Shown: positions 16,649-25,619, counted from the stretch's first letter. The stretch: DNA of 64,000 nt from Thomasclavelia sp047249845 (GCF_047249845.1 NZ_JBKTWO010000012.1:1-64000), one strand, 5' to 3'. Program-made: numbers and translations. The notes: generated by a model from the letters alone, not told the origin.

Positions 16649-17388
16649 TCTGTTTTAAGTTTTTTTATTAAAAATTGTAGAACTTGTTCTTCTTTATAAG
16701 TCTTACCATCAATTATATAAATATTATTATAGGGTCGATAAAAACTATACTTGTGATTTATTTTATAAAGTTTATATTTATTTTGATGTAATCGGTTTAA
16801 ATAAAGACGAATGATCATATACCGAAATTCTTTTATATACTCATAATTTGCATATAATAAATAAAAATATACAAGTAAATAACCAATTTCATTATATAAA
16901 ACTATTAATACTGATAAAGATAGTAATGATAGTTTTATTTGCATCTTAATTGCCTGATAGTAATCTTTAACCAACGATAATAAAAGCAATAATATTTTAG
17001 AACCATCTAAAGGATAAATAGGTAAAAGATTAAAAATAAATACTAAACGATTTACCTCCAATAAATATTGGCTTCCAATAAATATTTCAATAATAAAATA
17101 AACAGGTAAATGAACAGCTAAACCCGCCATCAACATGATCAATTCTTCACATATATGATGAACCCCATAATCATTTACACTCAAAAAAGCTCCAAAAGGA
17201 AAGATTTCAACTTTATCAATTTCAAAATCAAATTTTTTAGCAAAATAATAATGACCATATTCATGAACACAAACAATAGTCAATGCACTGATATAATTAA
17301 AAAAATTATTATTTAAAACACTAATTAAAAGATAAATCAAAGTAAAAGGATGGATATACCAGTTATTCCATCCTTTGATACTCTTCAT
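16645..17388 (-). CDS. spoIVFB: Intramembrane metalloprotease SpoIVFB (pro-sigma-K processing)
   Basis: 247 residues, site-2 protease family (M50). Zinc motif HExxH is 'VHEYGHYYFAKKF' (about residue 42) and the second metal motif is 'LLPIYPLDGSKI' (D about 127); several membrane helices surround them. In B. subtilis SpoIVFB cleaves pro-sigma-K in the outer forespore membrane. It overlaps the preceding spoIVFA-like gene by 26 bp and precedes rplU exactly as in B. subtilis, which makes the sporulation assignment firm. Confidence 0.92.
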   Translation of the reverse strand: MKSIKGWNNWYIHPFTLIYLLISVLNNNFFNYISALTIVCVHEYGHYYFAKKFDFEIDKVEIFPFGAFLSVNDYGVHHICEELIMLMAGLAVHLPVYFIIEIFIGSQYLLEVNRLVFIFNLLPIYPLDGSKILLLLLSLVKDYYQAIKMQIKLSLLSLSVLIVLYNEIGYLLVYFYLLYANYEYIKEFRYMIIRLYLNRLHQNKYKLYKINHKYSFYRPYNNIYIIDGKTYKEEQVLQFLIKKLKTD

Positions 17389-17938
17389 AACTTATCTCTT
17401 TACCAAGATGCTCAAATTGTAAAATAAATTTTTTATCATAACTCCCTAGTACCATCCCTTGATCAACCTCATCATACAATGCCACCATTATATTATTAAT
17501 TTCACTATAAGTAATTGATACATCATTTTTACCCAAAATAACTACATAACCACCTAAACTTTCATCTGTTCCTGTTTCAATAACACGCCCCGCTTCCATA
17601 CTTAATACCTCATTACTATTATTTTTATAATAATCACCTTCTACATGCTGATAGCTTATTTCACTTGACACATTTACATCATCTGAAGGTAGAAAGGAAA
17701 ACAATGTATCCGATATCCAGCTTGTAACCATCTTATAATTAGCATCATTTAAAATCATTTTTTTTAAATTTGAATCTGGGTTTAATTTAACATATGACAT
17801 CGAAACTAAAACCACTAAAATTACAACCATAAATTTAACCATAAAATTATAAAAACGTTTAAAATTATCATCATTCAATGGTTGTTTAGTTTGACGTCTT
17901 TTTTGCATTCGTTTCCTTACATCATCAAGATCATTCAT
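17363..17938 (-). CDS. spoIVFA: SpoIVFA-like membrane protein, degenerate M23 peptidase fold
   Basis: 191 residues: basic cytoplasmic N-terminus ('VRKRMQKRRQTK'), one membrane helix (about residues 37-55), and a C-terminal lysostaphin-like domain ('AGRVIETGTDESLGGYVVIL') without the zinc-binding HxH motif, as in SpoIVFA. In B. subtilis SpoIVFA holds SpoIVFB inactive until a signal arrives. The start is one of two adjacent ATGs (17941/17938) after aggtgat; the longer reading has no ribosome site. Assignment rests mainly on gene order and architecture because the sequence is divergent. Confidence 0.82.
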   Translation of the reverse strand: MNDLDDVRKRMQKRRQTKQPLNDDNFKRFYNFMVKFMVVILVVLVSMSYVKLNPDSNLKKMILNDANYKMVTSWISDTLFSFLPSDDVNVSSEISYQHVEGDYYKNNSNEVLSMEAGRVIETGTDESLGGYVVILGKNDVSITYSEINNIMVALYDEVDQGMVLGSYDKKFILQFEHLGKEISYEEYQRME

Positions 17939-17986
17939 CATATCACCTAATTCATTATATGAAAACAATTAAATTAAAGACTTGAT

Positions 17987-18766
17987 TTATGAGTAAAAAA
18001 ATCGACGAATTAAACTCTTCTTTTTATATTTTAAATACGGCACCTGATGTCCTAACAAACGTTTAGATATATTAATAAAACAATTATGTAACAAATGATG
18101 TTCATCCAAAAAAATCGGTACACCACGATTATTAGCTTCAATCATATCATGGCTATCATATACGATCCCAAGTAATGGTAATGATAATATTTCTTTAGCA
18201 TCATTAATTGTTAGTGAACGTGAACTTTCAATATCATCAACATTTACCTTGTTAATAATCATATTAATCGTATTAATTCCTTTTTTCATCAATAATCCAA
18301 CTACACGATCTGCATCTCGCAAAGATGAAACATCAAGATTTACTACTACAATTGCTTCACTAGCTAATGAAGCAGAATATTCAAATCCTTTTTCGACTCC
18401 AGCAGGACTATCCACAATAATAAAATCAAAATCTTTGTTTAATCTTTCGATTAAGGAATTCATTATTTCAGTATCTAAATTTTCAAATGATAATGACTTA
18501 CAAGATGGCAATAAACTCAAACCAGCTATCCTCTTATCTTTTACCAATACTTGTTCAATCGTACAACGACCCTCAACAACATCATTTAAATCATAAACGA
18601 CCCTGTTTTCCAAACCCATCATGACATCAAGATTTTTAAGACCAAAATCACCATCAATTAAACAAACCTTAAACTTAGAAAATGCTAGGGCACTAGCTAA
18701 ATTAACACTTATACTACTTTTACCTACCCCGCCTTTACCAGAAGTAACTACAATAACTCTAGACAT
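17987..18766 (-). CDS. minD: Septum site-determining ATPase MinD
   Basis: 259 residues. Deviant Walker A 'SGKGGVGKSSISVNLASALA' at residue 9, ParA/MinD switch 'DSPAGVEKG', and a C-terminal amphipathic membrane-targeting helix with basic residues ('KKKSLIRRFFYS'). MinD recruits MinC to the membrane to block polar division. Overlaps minC by 8 bp. MinE is not seen; Bacillota usually use DivIVA instead. Confidence 0.97.
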   Translation of the reverse strand: MSRVIVVTSGKGGVGKSSISVNLASALAFSKFKVCLIDGDFGLKNLDVMMGLENRVVYDLNDVVEGRCTIEQVLVKDKRIAGLSLLPSCKSLSFENLDTEIMNSLIERLNKDFDFIIVDSPAGVEKGFEYSASLASEAIVVVNLDVSSLRDADRVVGLLMKKGINTINMIINKVNVDDIESSRSLTINDAKEILSLPLLGIVYDSHDMIEANNRGVPIFLDEHHLLHNCFINISKRLLGHQVPYLKYKKKSLIRRFFYS

Positions 18767-19334
18767 AAATCATGTCCCCCTTATCTAAGAATATTTCATT
18801 GTCTTTATAATAAAGCATTGTAAGCTCAGAACTTGTATAACTTTGTCGAGAAACTCCATTAATTCTAATATGAGCATTTTTAAAACACTGACCACTAATT
18901 CTTGATCTTGCGTTAACCCCCTCAACAAAGCCACTTACACGACCCATCACATATAATTTTCCACTAAATCGTACAATCGCGCCTGGATTTATCTGTCCAA
19001 TTATTAATGTATCTTGATCTATCTCTAATACTTCACCTGAATGAATTGTCTTTTTAATGACTTTAATATCATTTTTTTGTTCTTTTTTTATCATATTAAT
19101 ACCATCAAATAATAAAACTTGTTTTTCAAATAATAAATCTAATAATTTTGATAGTTCATGAACACTCAAAATTCGACTTTTAAAGTCAAAAAAAGCCCTT
19201 GGAAAATAACCATCACTTTTAAGTAATGGAGACTCTAAAAGGCTTTCTAACTCACTCATTAAACTATTAAATTCTTGACTATCATCAAAAACAAAAACTA
19301 GATGACCACTAACCCCTTTTACTTTGATATGCAT
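18759..19334 (-). CDS. minC: Septum site-determining protein MinC
   Basis: 191 residues. N-terminal FtsZ-interacting domain (about 1-85, divergent) and C-terminal beta-helix domain, recognisable by 'IHSGEVLEIDQDTLIIG' and 'INPGAIVRFSGKLYVMGRV'. Inhibits FtsZ ring formation together with MinD. It overlaps both mreD (26 bp) and minD (8 bp), so the whole cluster is translationally coupled. Confidence 0.93.
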   Translation of the reverse strand: MHIKVKGVSGHLVFVFDDSQEFNSLMSELESLLESPLLKSDGYFPRAFFDFKSRILSVHELSKLLDLLFEKQVLLFDGINMIKKEQKNDIKVIKKTIHSGEVLEIDQDTLIIGQINPGAIVRFSGKLYVMGRVSGFVEGVNARSRISGQCFKNAHIRINGVSRQSYTSSELTMLYYKDNEIFLDKGDMIYV

Positions 19335-19842
19335 TGACTTTTCCCTCGAATCCTAATTTCTTATGAATAAAATATATCGGAGCAATCAAAAACATATTAA
19401 CTGCTACTGTTGGTAGCAGACGATTTATTGCAAATGTCGCAATTGAAAGCTGCGTTATATTAGTTATCCACACCAACCAATATAACACAATCTCTTGCAC
19501 GATTATTGTCACAATTACAGTAATAAACATTTCTAAAAGGGTAAAAGTAGCTAATTTTGTATATCTTTTCCCTAAAAAAGCATACAAACAATATAATAAA
19601 ACATAAATTAATAAACTATTAGCATAAACAACTGCATAATACAATCCAGTAACTGTTGCAAAAATATAACGATGCTCATCACCAATCGTATTATTCAATA
19701 ATGTAAACATCATTAAACCAATACAGGGAATAATTGTAATTCCTGATTTATCAAAATTAAACGGGATATAATAATTGATTACACTATCAACCATAAAACT
19801 TAAAGCCATCACCAAATAATATCGATATAATTTCTTATTCAT
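19309..19842 (-). CDS. mreD: Rod shape-determining protein MreD
   Basis: 177 residues, predicted to be almost entirely membrane-embedded with five or six helices. Identity comes from its hydrophobic pattern and its place between mreC and minC. The ATG at 19842 is preferred over the one two codons earlier, because the latter touches the ribosome site gagg. It overlaps mreC slightly. With MreC it belongs to the elongasome, but mreB is not in this cluster. Confidence 0.88.
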   Translation of the reverse strand: MNKKLYRYYLVMALSFMVDSVINYYIPFNFDKSGITIIPCIGLMMFTLLNNTIGDEHRYIFATVTGLYYAVVYANSLLIYVLLYCLYAFLGKRYTKLATFTLLEMFITVIVTIIVQEIVLYWLVWITNITQLSIATFAINRLLPTVAVNMFLIAPIYFIHKKLGFEGKVNAYQSKRG

Positions 19843-20689
19843 CGACATTTCCTCTAAATACTACTGATACATAACTTAAATCACTAAAATCTTCCGCCGG
19901 CTTAACCTTAAGTGTTTTTGTCATTCCATCACTAGAAGAATCAATTCCCTCAAAAGTACCAATATATATTCCTTTTGGTGCTTTTTGATCACCACCTAAT
20001 CCAGAAGTAATAACTTTAGCATTATCTTCTAATTTATCAACATTGCTTAACAATGTAACCTCATAACATTTACTTTCAACATCATAACGCTTTAACAAAC
20101 CATAAATATTCTGATCACCATTTATAATTTGAACAGGTAAATCAGATACCGGTTTTTCAGTTGTCAATAATTGTACAGTAGCACTAACTTCAGTAACTGA
20201 TGTTACCTTTCCTACCATTCCTTTAGAAGCAACAACAACCATATCTTTACTTACTCCTGCCATACTTCCTAAATCAATTGTTATCTCATTAGTCCAGCTG
20301 CTAGCATCACGAGCAATTACTGTAGCTGTCTTTACATTATATTCGGTAGGTAAGTGATCTAGCTTTGTGATTTTTTTCAAGTCTTCAATTTCGTTAGATA
20401 ATACATCTGTATTAACCTCTACACTTGCATATGCTGCTAATTTAGCTCTTAAGATCTTGTTTTCATTATATACATCTTTTAATTCATTATATTCACTAAA
20501 CAAATTACTCACAAATTCTATAGGTTTTTTTATTACATAATACTCTACCACGGCTATTGAATCACTGATCATTCTTTCAATTCCCCATTGTGTTCTAGAA
20601 AATATTAAGGAAATACTTGAAAAAACAATGATAGCAACCGTAATTATCAAAATAATTCTTCTATTTCGTTGTTTTTTTCGATTATTCAA
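19835..20689 (-). CDS. mreC: Rod shape-determining protein MreC
   Basis: 284 residues: short basic cytoplasmic tail, one membrane helix (about 10-30), a coiled coil (about 65-90) and the MreC beta-barrel core with 'ATVIARDASSWTNEITIDLG' and 'GMVGKVTSVTEVSATVQLL'. The start codon appears to be TTG, with gaggtg at the right distance and no nearby ATG in frame. MreC scaffolds PBP2 and RodA outside the membrane. First gene of the mre-min-spoIVF transcript. Confidence 0.95.
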   Translation of the reverse strand: MNNRKKQRNRRIILIITVAIIVFSSISLIFSRTQWGIERMISDSIAVVEYYVIKKPIEFVSNLFSEYNELKDVYNENKILRAKLAAYASVEVNTDVLSNEIEDLKKITKLDHLPTEYNVKTATVIARDASSWTNEITIDLGSMAGVSKDMVVVASKGMVGKVTSVTEVSATVQLLTTEKPVSDLPVQIINGDQNIYGLLKRYDVESKCYEVTLLSNVDKLEDNAKVITSGLGGDQKAPKGIYIGTFEGIDSSSDGMTKTLKVKPAEDFSDLSYVSVVFRGNVDE

Positions 20690-20713
20690 ATTATCACCTC
20701 ACACGTCCATTCC

Positions 20714-20742
20714 ATTATAAGGCATTAATATAAAATAATCAA
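20714..20742 (-). promoter_or_regulatory. mreC operon promoter
   Basis: Minus strand TTGATT (20742-20737) - 17 bp - TATAAT (20719-20714), between radC and mreC. Confidence 0.85.
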
Positions 20743-20748
20743 TTAACT

Positions 20749-21426
20749 TTAAACTTCAATGATCTCTTTTGATGCAAAACTATAAAATTTATTTCTCCCA
20801 ATTATCAAATGATCAACTATTTCTATCTCTAATTCATCTGCCATTTTGTATAACTTTTCAGTCGTTTCAATATCCTGTAATGAAGGAGCTGGATTACCAG
20901 AATGATGATTATGAATGATCATGATTCGACTGCTGCCACAAATCAAAGCTTCTTTAAATATCTCCCGCCCACTAATAATAGAGATATTATTACTGCCTAT
21001 AAATACTGTCTTTTCCTTCATTACTTCTAATCTTGAATTTAAACAAAGAATAATTACACGTTCTTGTTGTTCAAACATTAATTTATCTTTAACCAACATA
21101 TAACCATCTTTAGGTTCTTTAATAACCGTCATCATTATTTGAGTATTTTTTAATCTTTTAGTAAGTTCAATTACTGCTAATATTTCAATTGCTTTAGCTT
21201 TTTTAATTCCATTAATTAAAACAAGCTGATGATAAGTAATATCCTTTAAATAATTCAGACCACCAACTTCATTAATAATTCGTTGAGCCAATTCCAAAAC
21301 TGACTCTTGTCTACTACCAGTTCTTAAAATCAAAGCTAACAGTTCAACATTATTTAAACTTTCTATTCCAAAATGATAAGCCTTTTCACGTGGTCGTTCT
21401 TCTTGAGGATAATTTTTTATCTTCAT
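20749..21426 (-). CDS. radC: RadC-family JAB/MPN protein
   Basis: 225 residues. N-terminal helix-hairpin-helix part ('YHQLVLINGIKKAKAIEIL') and C-terminal JAB1/MPN domain with the metalloprotease-type motif HxH...SxxD: 'IHNHHSGNPAPSLQDIET'. A direct repair role of RadC has been questioned and the true function is unknown. ATG overlaps the stop of the SPOR-domain gene by 4 bp. In B. subtilis radC (ysxA) also lies between spoIIB/maf and the mre genes. Confidence 0.95.
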   Translation of the reverse strand: MKIKNYPQEERPREKAYHFGIESLNNVELLALILRTGSRQESVLELAQRIINEVGGLNYLKDITYHQLVLINGIKKAKAIEILAVIELTKRLKNTQIMMTVIKEPKDGYMLVKDKLMFEQQERVIILCLNSRLEVMKEKTVFIGSNNISIISGREIFKEALICGSSRIMIIHNHHSGNPAPSLQDIETTEKLYKMADELEIEIVDHLIIGRNKFYSFASKEIIEV

Positions 21427-21809
21427 GAACTTAACTCTTTTATTATTGCTTCATAGTTTTGCTGTTCAATAACTTCTTTAAAGTCATTAGCAAATTTAAC
21501 TTGTTTAATAACACAAGTTATTCCCTTTTCACTAATACTATTTCCCATTTTTTTAGCCTCCTCTTCATTTAAAAACACACCTGTAATAACAACAAAATTA
21601 TTATCTTTTTGATATTTATAATTCGGTTGTTGTAAATCAGTTAATTTTTTAATCATCTCATTTGCGTTTTCTTCCTGTTTATAAATTCCAATCTGTACTA
21701 TGTAAGCATTAATATTACTTCCAATTGATGAAAAAAACTTTAAATAGAATCCCCCAAACAATATTGATAACGCTACAGCTAACACTACAATAAATCTAAT
21801 TATCTTCAT
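21423..21809 (-). CDS. Small SPOR-domain membrane protein, possible SpoIIB counterpart
   Basis: 128 residues: one N-terminal membrane helix (about 4-24) and a SPOR-type fold (about 35-105, 'NAYIVQIGIYKQEENANEM', 'VVITGVFLNEEEAKKMG'). SPOR domains bind denuded peptidoglycan glycans at septa. In B. subtilis the SPOR protein SpoIIB, needed for engulfment-stage septal wall thinning, is encoded just before maf-radC. Its position immediately upstream of radC therefore suggests a shortened SpoIIB. Sequence alone only supports 'SPOR protein'. Ribosome site ggaggta precedes the ATG. Confidence 0.75.
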   Translation of the reverse strand: MKIIRFIVVLAVALSILFGGFYLKFFSSIGSNINAYIVQIGIYKQEENANEMIKKLTDLQQPNYKYQKDNNFVVITGVFLNEEEAKKMGNSISEKGITCVIKQVKFANDFKEVIEQQNYEAIIKELSS

Positions 21810-21844
21810 ATTCTACCTCCAATAAAGAATATGCAAATAATTAT

Positions 21845-21874
21845 AAAATATGAAAGGCTTTTAGCCTTTCATAT
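21845..21874 (-). terminator. Terminator after the tandem Gly-Gly peptide genes
   Basis: Minus strand perfect 11-bp stem atatgaaaggc / gcctttcatat with a 5-nt loop, followed by TTTATA. The T run is short, so termination may be incomplete. Confidence 0.75.
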
Positions 21875-22017
21875 TAACGATGTCGTGTAATTGAATAATG
21901 TCCTTTAAATAATCTTGCAACATTAACCGCTGTTGCAACAGCTATTACTGAAACAACAAACGGAATCACAAAACCACCACCAACTTGCATTTGTGATGAA
22001 ACAGGCAACTCCCTCAT
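21874..22017 (-). CDS. Small Gly-Gly peptide B (47 residues), paralogue of peptide A
   Basis: Reading the minus strand from ATG 22017 gives a 47-residue peptide that begins 'MRELPVSSQMQVGGGF', continues with a hydrophobic segment ('VIPFVVSVIAVATAV') and ends basic ('GHYSITRHR'). Its N-terminus aligns with peptide A: M-x-E-L-x4-Q-M-Q-I/V-(x)-G-G-G-F. The start overlaps the stop of peptide A by position (1-bp gap), suggesting coupled translation. A Gly-Gly motif after a short leader followed by a hydrophobic stretch resembles class II bacteriocin precursors, but a transporter gene is not nearby. Function unknown. Confidence 0.7.
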   Translation of the reverse strand: MRELPVSSQMQVGGGFVIPFVVSVIAVATAVNVARLFKGHYSITRHR

Positions 22018-22018
22018 T

Positions 22019-22177
22019 CTATCGCCACTCAATTGAAATAATCCTTGGAATAGATAGCCGTCCAGCCGTTGACTTAACCATCTTATAAACCGCTGCCCCC
22101 ATAACTACACAAAAGAATACTGTCGTAAATCCACCACCAGAAATTTGCATCTGACTACATAATTGTAATTCATTCAT
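22019..22177 (-). CDS. Small Gly-Gly peptide A (52 residues)
   Basis: Reading the minus strand from ATG 22177 gives 52 residues that begin 'MNELQLCSQMQISGGGF', then a hydrophobic helix ('TTVFFCVVMGAAVYKMV' with a small-residue patch) and a basic tail ending 'IISIEWR'. The strong ribosome site gaggagg lies 9 nt upstream, which argues that this short frame is really translated. Leucine at -12 and isoleucine at -4 relative to the second glycine agree with double-glycine leaders. Alternatives are a pair of small membrane proteins with a sporulation or envelope role. It occupies the seam where B. subtilis has folC-comC. Confidence 0.72.
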   Translation of the reverse strand: MNELQLCSQMQISGGGFTTVFFCVVMGAAVYKMVKSTAGRLSIPRIISIEWR

Positions 22178-22316
22178 CTTTCATTTCCTCCTCTTATATT
22201 TTAGGCCACACATCCACTAAACCTCTCACTATTATTTACTATATAATTATTAATTTTACTTGATAAAACATTAATTTTAATTTAAATAACTCTATATAAC
22301 TAATTACATATTATAT

Positions 22317-22347
22317 ATAAAAAGCTATTGATAATATCAATAGCTTA
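22317..22347 (-). terminator. Terminator after valS
   Basis: Minus strand agctattgat-att-atcaatagct, a 10-bp perfect stem followed by TTTT. It separates valS from the small peptide genes; bases 22178-22316 hold their ribosome site and presumably their promoter, which I could not pin down. Confidence 0.88.
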
Positions 22348-22351
22348 ATTA

Positions 22352-24973
22352 TTACATCAATTCAATTTTTTCTTTTACAGCATCATATTTAGATTGATAA
22401 TCAATCAGTTTATTCTTTTCTAATTCAACCTTTTCTTTAGGGGCTTTAGATGTGAATTTTTCATTAGAAAGCATATTTTGACAACGTTTGATTTCACCTT
22501 CAAGTTTTTTCAACTGTGCCAATAATTTTTCTTTTTCAGCATCTTTATCAATATAATCACCTAATTCTACAAGTAACGAATTACCACCTTTAATCGTAAT
22601 ATTTGCCACTTCACCATCAGCAGTAAGATTATAACCTGAGCATATAGCATTACATAATTTCTTTATGTATGGTAAACATTTATCTAATAATCCCTCAAGC
22701 TCATTGTTTTTAGTATTGATTAGATATGGTACTTCAATTGCATTCTTAATCGTATACTGTGTTCTAATTTCACGAATTCCTTTTACAATATCAATTAAAT
22801 ATATAAATTGATCATTAATCTCTTCATCTGTAAAATCAGCATTAACTTCTGGCCAAGAAGCAATACATATAGATTCTTCTAAATGAGGGATTGCCTGAAA
22901 AATTTCTTCTGTTACAAATGGCATGAATGGATGCAGCATTTTAACAATTGCATTCAAAACATAAACTAAAGTATTTAAACTAGCTTGTTTTTCTTCATCA
23001 TTATCACTATTTAAATGAACCTTTGTAAGCTCGATATACCAAGAACAGAAATCATCCCAAATAAATTTATATAATTCGCTACCTACATTAACAAACTCAA
23101 ATTTATCCATATTAATATCAACTTCACGAATAACTTCATTTAAACGATTTAAGATCCATTTATCACAAAGATTTAAATTTTCAAACGATAGATCTTCATA
23201 TTTCATCTCATCATCAATATTCATTAAAACAAAACGAGCACTATTCCAAATTTTATTAATAAAATTCCATGAAGCTTCTAATTTTTCTGGGATATAACGA
23301 AGATCCATTCCTGGTGCTGAATTAGTTGTTAAAAAGAAACGTAAAGTATCTGCACCATATTTATCAATAACATCCATTGGATCGACACCGTTACCTAATG
23401 ATTTAGACATCTTTCTACCTTGCTCATCACGAATTAACCCATGAATTAAAACATGTTCAAATGGTCTTTGATCAGTAAAATGTAATGATTGGAAAATCAT
23501 TCTGCTTACCCAGAAGAAAATAATATCATATCCAGTTACAAGGGTATTAGTAGGAAAATATCGCTTGAATAACTCACTGTCGACATTAGGCCATCCTAAA
23601 GTTGAAAACGGCCAAAGAGCACTAGAAAACCAAGTATCTAAGACATCTTCATCTTGTTTCCAATTTTCAATATCTTCTGGAGCTGTTTTACCTACATAAA
23701 CTTCTCCCGTAACTTTGTGATACCAGGCTGGTACTTGATGTCCCCACCATAATTGTCGTGATATACACCAGTCTTCAATATTTTCCATCCACTGATTAAA
23801 TGTTTTTTCAAATCGTTCAGGTACAAAGTTTACTTTTGAATCTTTTAATTGATTTTCTAAAGCTGCTTTAGCAAGTGGTTCCATTTTAACAAACCATTGT
23901 TTTGATAAATACGGTTCAACGATTGCATTACTTCTTTCTGAATGACCTACTTGGTGTAGATGCTTTTCAATATGATCAACTACTCCAGCTGCTTCGAAAT
24001 CAGCTACTAATGCTTTACGACATTCAAAACGGTCCATTCCTTGATACTTATGAGCCATTTCATTCATTGTACCATCATCATTCATACAAATTGGCATTTC
24101 CAAGTTATATTTTTTTGCTAAAGCAAAGTCATTAGGATCATGAGCAGGTGTACATTTCATTACTGCTGTTCCAAACGACATATCGATATAACTATCAGCC
24201 ATTATTGGTAAGGGTTCACCATTAGCTGGATTAATAGCTTTTTTTCCAATTAAATGTGTATATCTTTCATCATCAGGATGAACAAAAATCGCTTGATCGG
24301 CAAACATCGTTTCTGGACGAGTTGTTGCAATAATTAATTGTTCATCGCTATCGACGATTTGATATTTAAAATAATACATCGCTCCTTCAATTTCTTTATG
24401 TATTACTTCAATATTACTTAAAGCTGTTCTTTGAACTGGATCCCAGTTAATAATTCTTTTTCCTTGATAAATCAAACCTTCATTATATAACTTAACAAAT
24501 ACTTCCTTAACTGCATCACTCAAACCATCATCCAAAGTAAAACGCTCTTTAGAATAATCCAATGATAAGCCTAATTTTTCCCACTGGGAACGAATAATTG
24601 AAGCATATTCTTCCTTCCAAGACCAGGCTTTTTCTAAGAAACCTTCACGTCCCAGATCATAACGCGAAATACCTTCTTCGCGCATTCTAGCTTCTACTTT
24701 AGCCTGTGTTGCAATACCAGCATGATCCATTCCTGGTAACCATAACGCATCATATCCCTGCATTCTTTTATAACGAATGATCATATCTTGTAAAGTTGTA
24801 TCCCAAGCATGTCCTAAATGTAATTTTCCAGTTACATTGGGAGGGGGAATTACTATTGCATAAGGTTTTTTACTAGTATCACCAGCTTCAAAATATTTTT
24901 TATCGATCCAATGCCGATATTTCCCTTCCTCAACCTTATGGTGATTATATTTTGGTTCTAATTGTTTACTCAT
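22352..24973 (-). CDS. valS: Valyl-tRNA synthetase
   Basis: 873 residues, class Ia synthetase. HIGH-type motif 'PNVTGKLHLGHAWD' near residue 45, editing domain in the middle ('TTRPETMFADQAIFVHP'), 'GRKMSKSLGNGVDP' as the KMSKS loop near residue 525, anticodon-binding helical domain, and a C-terminal coiled coil (about 805-870). It overlaps the preceding membrane protein gene by 8 bp and both lie behind a T-box leader, so expression should rise when tRNA-Val is uncharged. Confidence 0.98.
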   Translation of the reverse strand: MSKQLEPKYNHHKVEEGKYRHWIDKKYFEAGDTSKKPYAIVIPPPNVTGKLHLGHAWDTTLQDMIIRYKRMQGYDALWLPGMDHAGIATQAKVEARMREEGISRYDLGREGFLEKAWSWKEEYASIIRSQWEKLGLSLDYSKERFTLDDGLSDAVKEVFVKLYNEGLIYQGKRIINWDPVQRTALSNIEVIHKEIEGAMYYFKYQIVDSDEQLIIATTRPETMFADQAIFVHPDDERYTHLIGKKAINPANGEPLPIMADSYIDMSFGTAVMKCTPAHDPNDFALAKKYNLEMPICMNDDGTMNEMAHKYQGMDRFECRKALVADFEAAGVVDHIEKHLHQVGHSERSNAIVEPYLSKQWFVKMEPLAKAALENQLKDSKVNFVPERFEKTFNQWMENIEDWCISRQLWWGHQVPAWYHKVTGEVYVGKTAPEDIENWKQDEDVLDTWFSSALWPFSTLGWPNVDSELFKRYFPTNTLVTGYDIIFFWVSRMIFQSLHFTDQRPFEHVLIHGLIRDEQGRKMSKSLGNGVDPMDVIDKYGADTLRFFLTTNSAPGMDLRYIPEKLEASWNFINKIWNSARFVLMNIDDEMKYEDLSFENLNLCDKWILNRLNEVIREVDINMDKFEFVNVGSELYKFIWDDFCSWYIELTKVHLNSDNDEEKQASLNTLVYVLNAIVKMLHPFMPFVTEEIFQAIPHLEESICIASWPEVNADFTDEEINDQFIYLIDIVKGIREIRTQYTIKNAIEVPYLINTKNNELEGLLDKCLPYIKKLCNAICSGYNLTADGEVANITIKGGNSLLVELGDYIDKDAEKEKLLAQLKKLEGEIKRCQNMLSNEKFTSKAPKEKVELEKNKLIDYQSKYDAVKEKIELM

Positions 24974-25604
24974 CTGTCTTTACCTCCATATCAATAAAAT
25001 CATTTTTATTCTCTCTAATATATTTTCCTGTTTTCGATACAATATCCAATGACTTAAACATCGGCATTAATTCATTAGTAAAATCAGCAAAATTGTATTT
25101 ACCATAATCACTGTCATCATCTATTTCTGTATCCTCATCTTTTTCAATCATTACTGCTAACCTTTCAGCAGCTTCCATCAATTCTACAACATCATGACAA
25201 CCAATAGCTTCAAACGCTTCTTTAACATAAGGACGATATGTACAATAAGGCTCTTGAATAAAAAAAGTATGGATTGAACCCTGGTTTCCTTTCATTGAAG
25301 CTTCAACCTGATAAATCGTATAAATCAATAACTCTCCATGAGTTAAAACATCTTTTAAACTACCTTTAATTTCTTCCCCTTCATACAATTTATCTTCTTT
25401 TGCCATAATATGAAACATTACCGCTTGTGTCAGTTTATCATCAGGGGTTTCATCAAACATCTTCCTTGTAAAATTACGATACTTGACTAAATTCTCCTCA
25501 TATTCAATTCGTTGTTTCTGTTGGGTCTTCATTTTTCCATTAGCAAAATACAACCAGAAAATACAAGCTCCTGCAAAAAATATCCAAATAATTGAACCTT
25601 CCAT
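24966..25604 (-). CDS. Membrane-anchored protein with a possible DMP19/DUF4375-like domain
   Basis: 212 residues: one N-terminal membrane helix (about 5-22), a charged linker, and a soluble domain. The segment 'LLIYTIYQVEASMKGNQGS' followed by 'EAFEAIGCHDVVELMEAAE' resembles the DMP19/DUF4375 pattern (Y-x-E-V-x-N-G-G-F ... ALxxIGA), though the key asparagine-glycine part is altered. The tail is acidic. It is the first gene after the valine T-box, with an ideal ribosome site, and overlaps valS by 8 bp. I cannot assign a function; the DMP19 likeness is by eye only. Confidence 0.6.
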   Translation of the reverse strand: MEGSIIWIFFAGACIFWLYFANGKMKTQQKQRIEYEENLVKYRNFTRKMFDETPDDKLTQAVMFHIMAKEDKLYEGEEIKGSLKDVLTHGELLIYTIYQVEASMKGNQGSIHTFFIQEPYCTYRPYVKEAFEAIGCHDVVELMEAAERLAVMIEKDEDTEIDDDSDYGKYNFADFTNELMPMFKSLDIVSKTGKYIRENKNDFIDMEVKTDE

Positions 25605-25619
25605 ATTTTCCTCCTTAAA

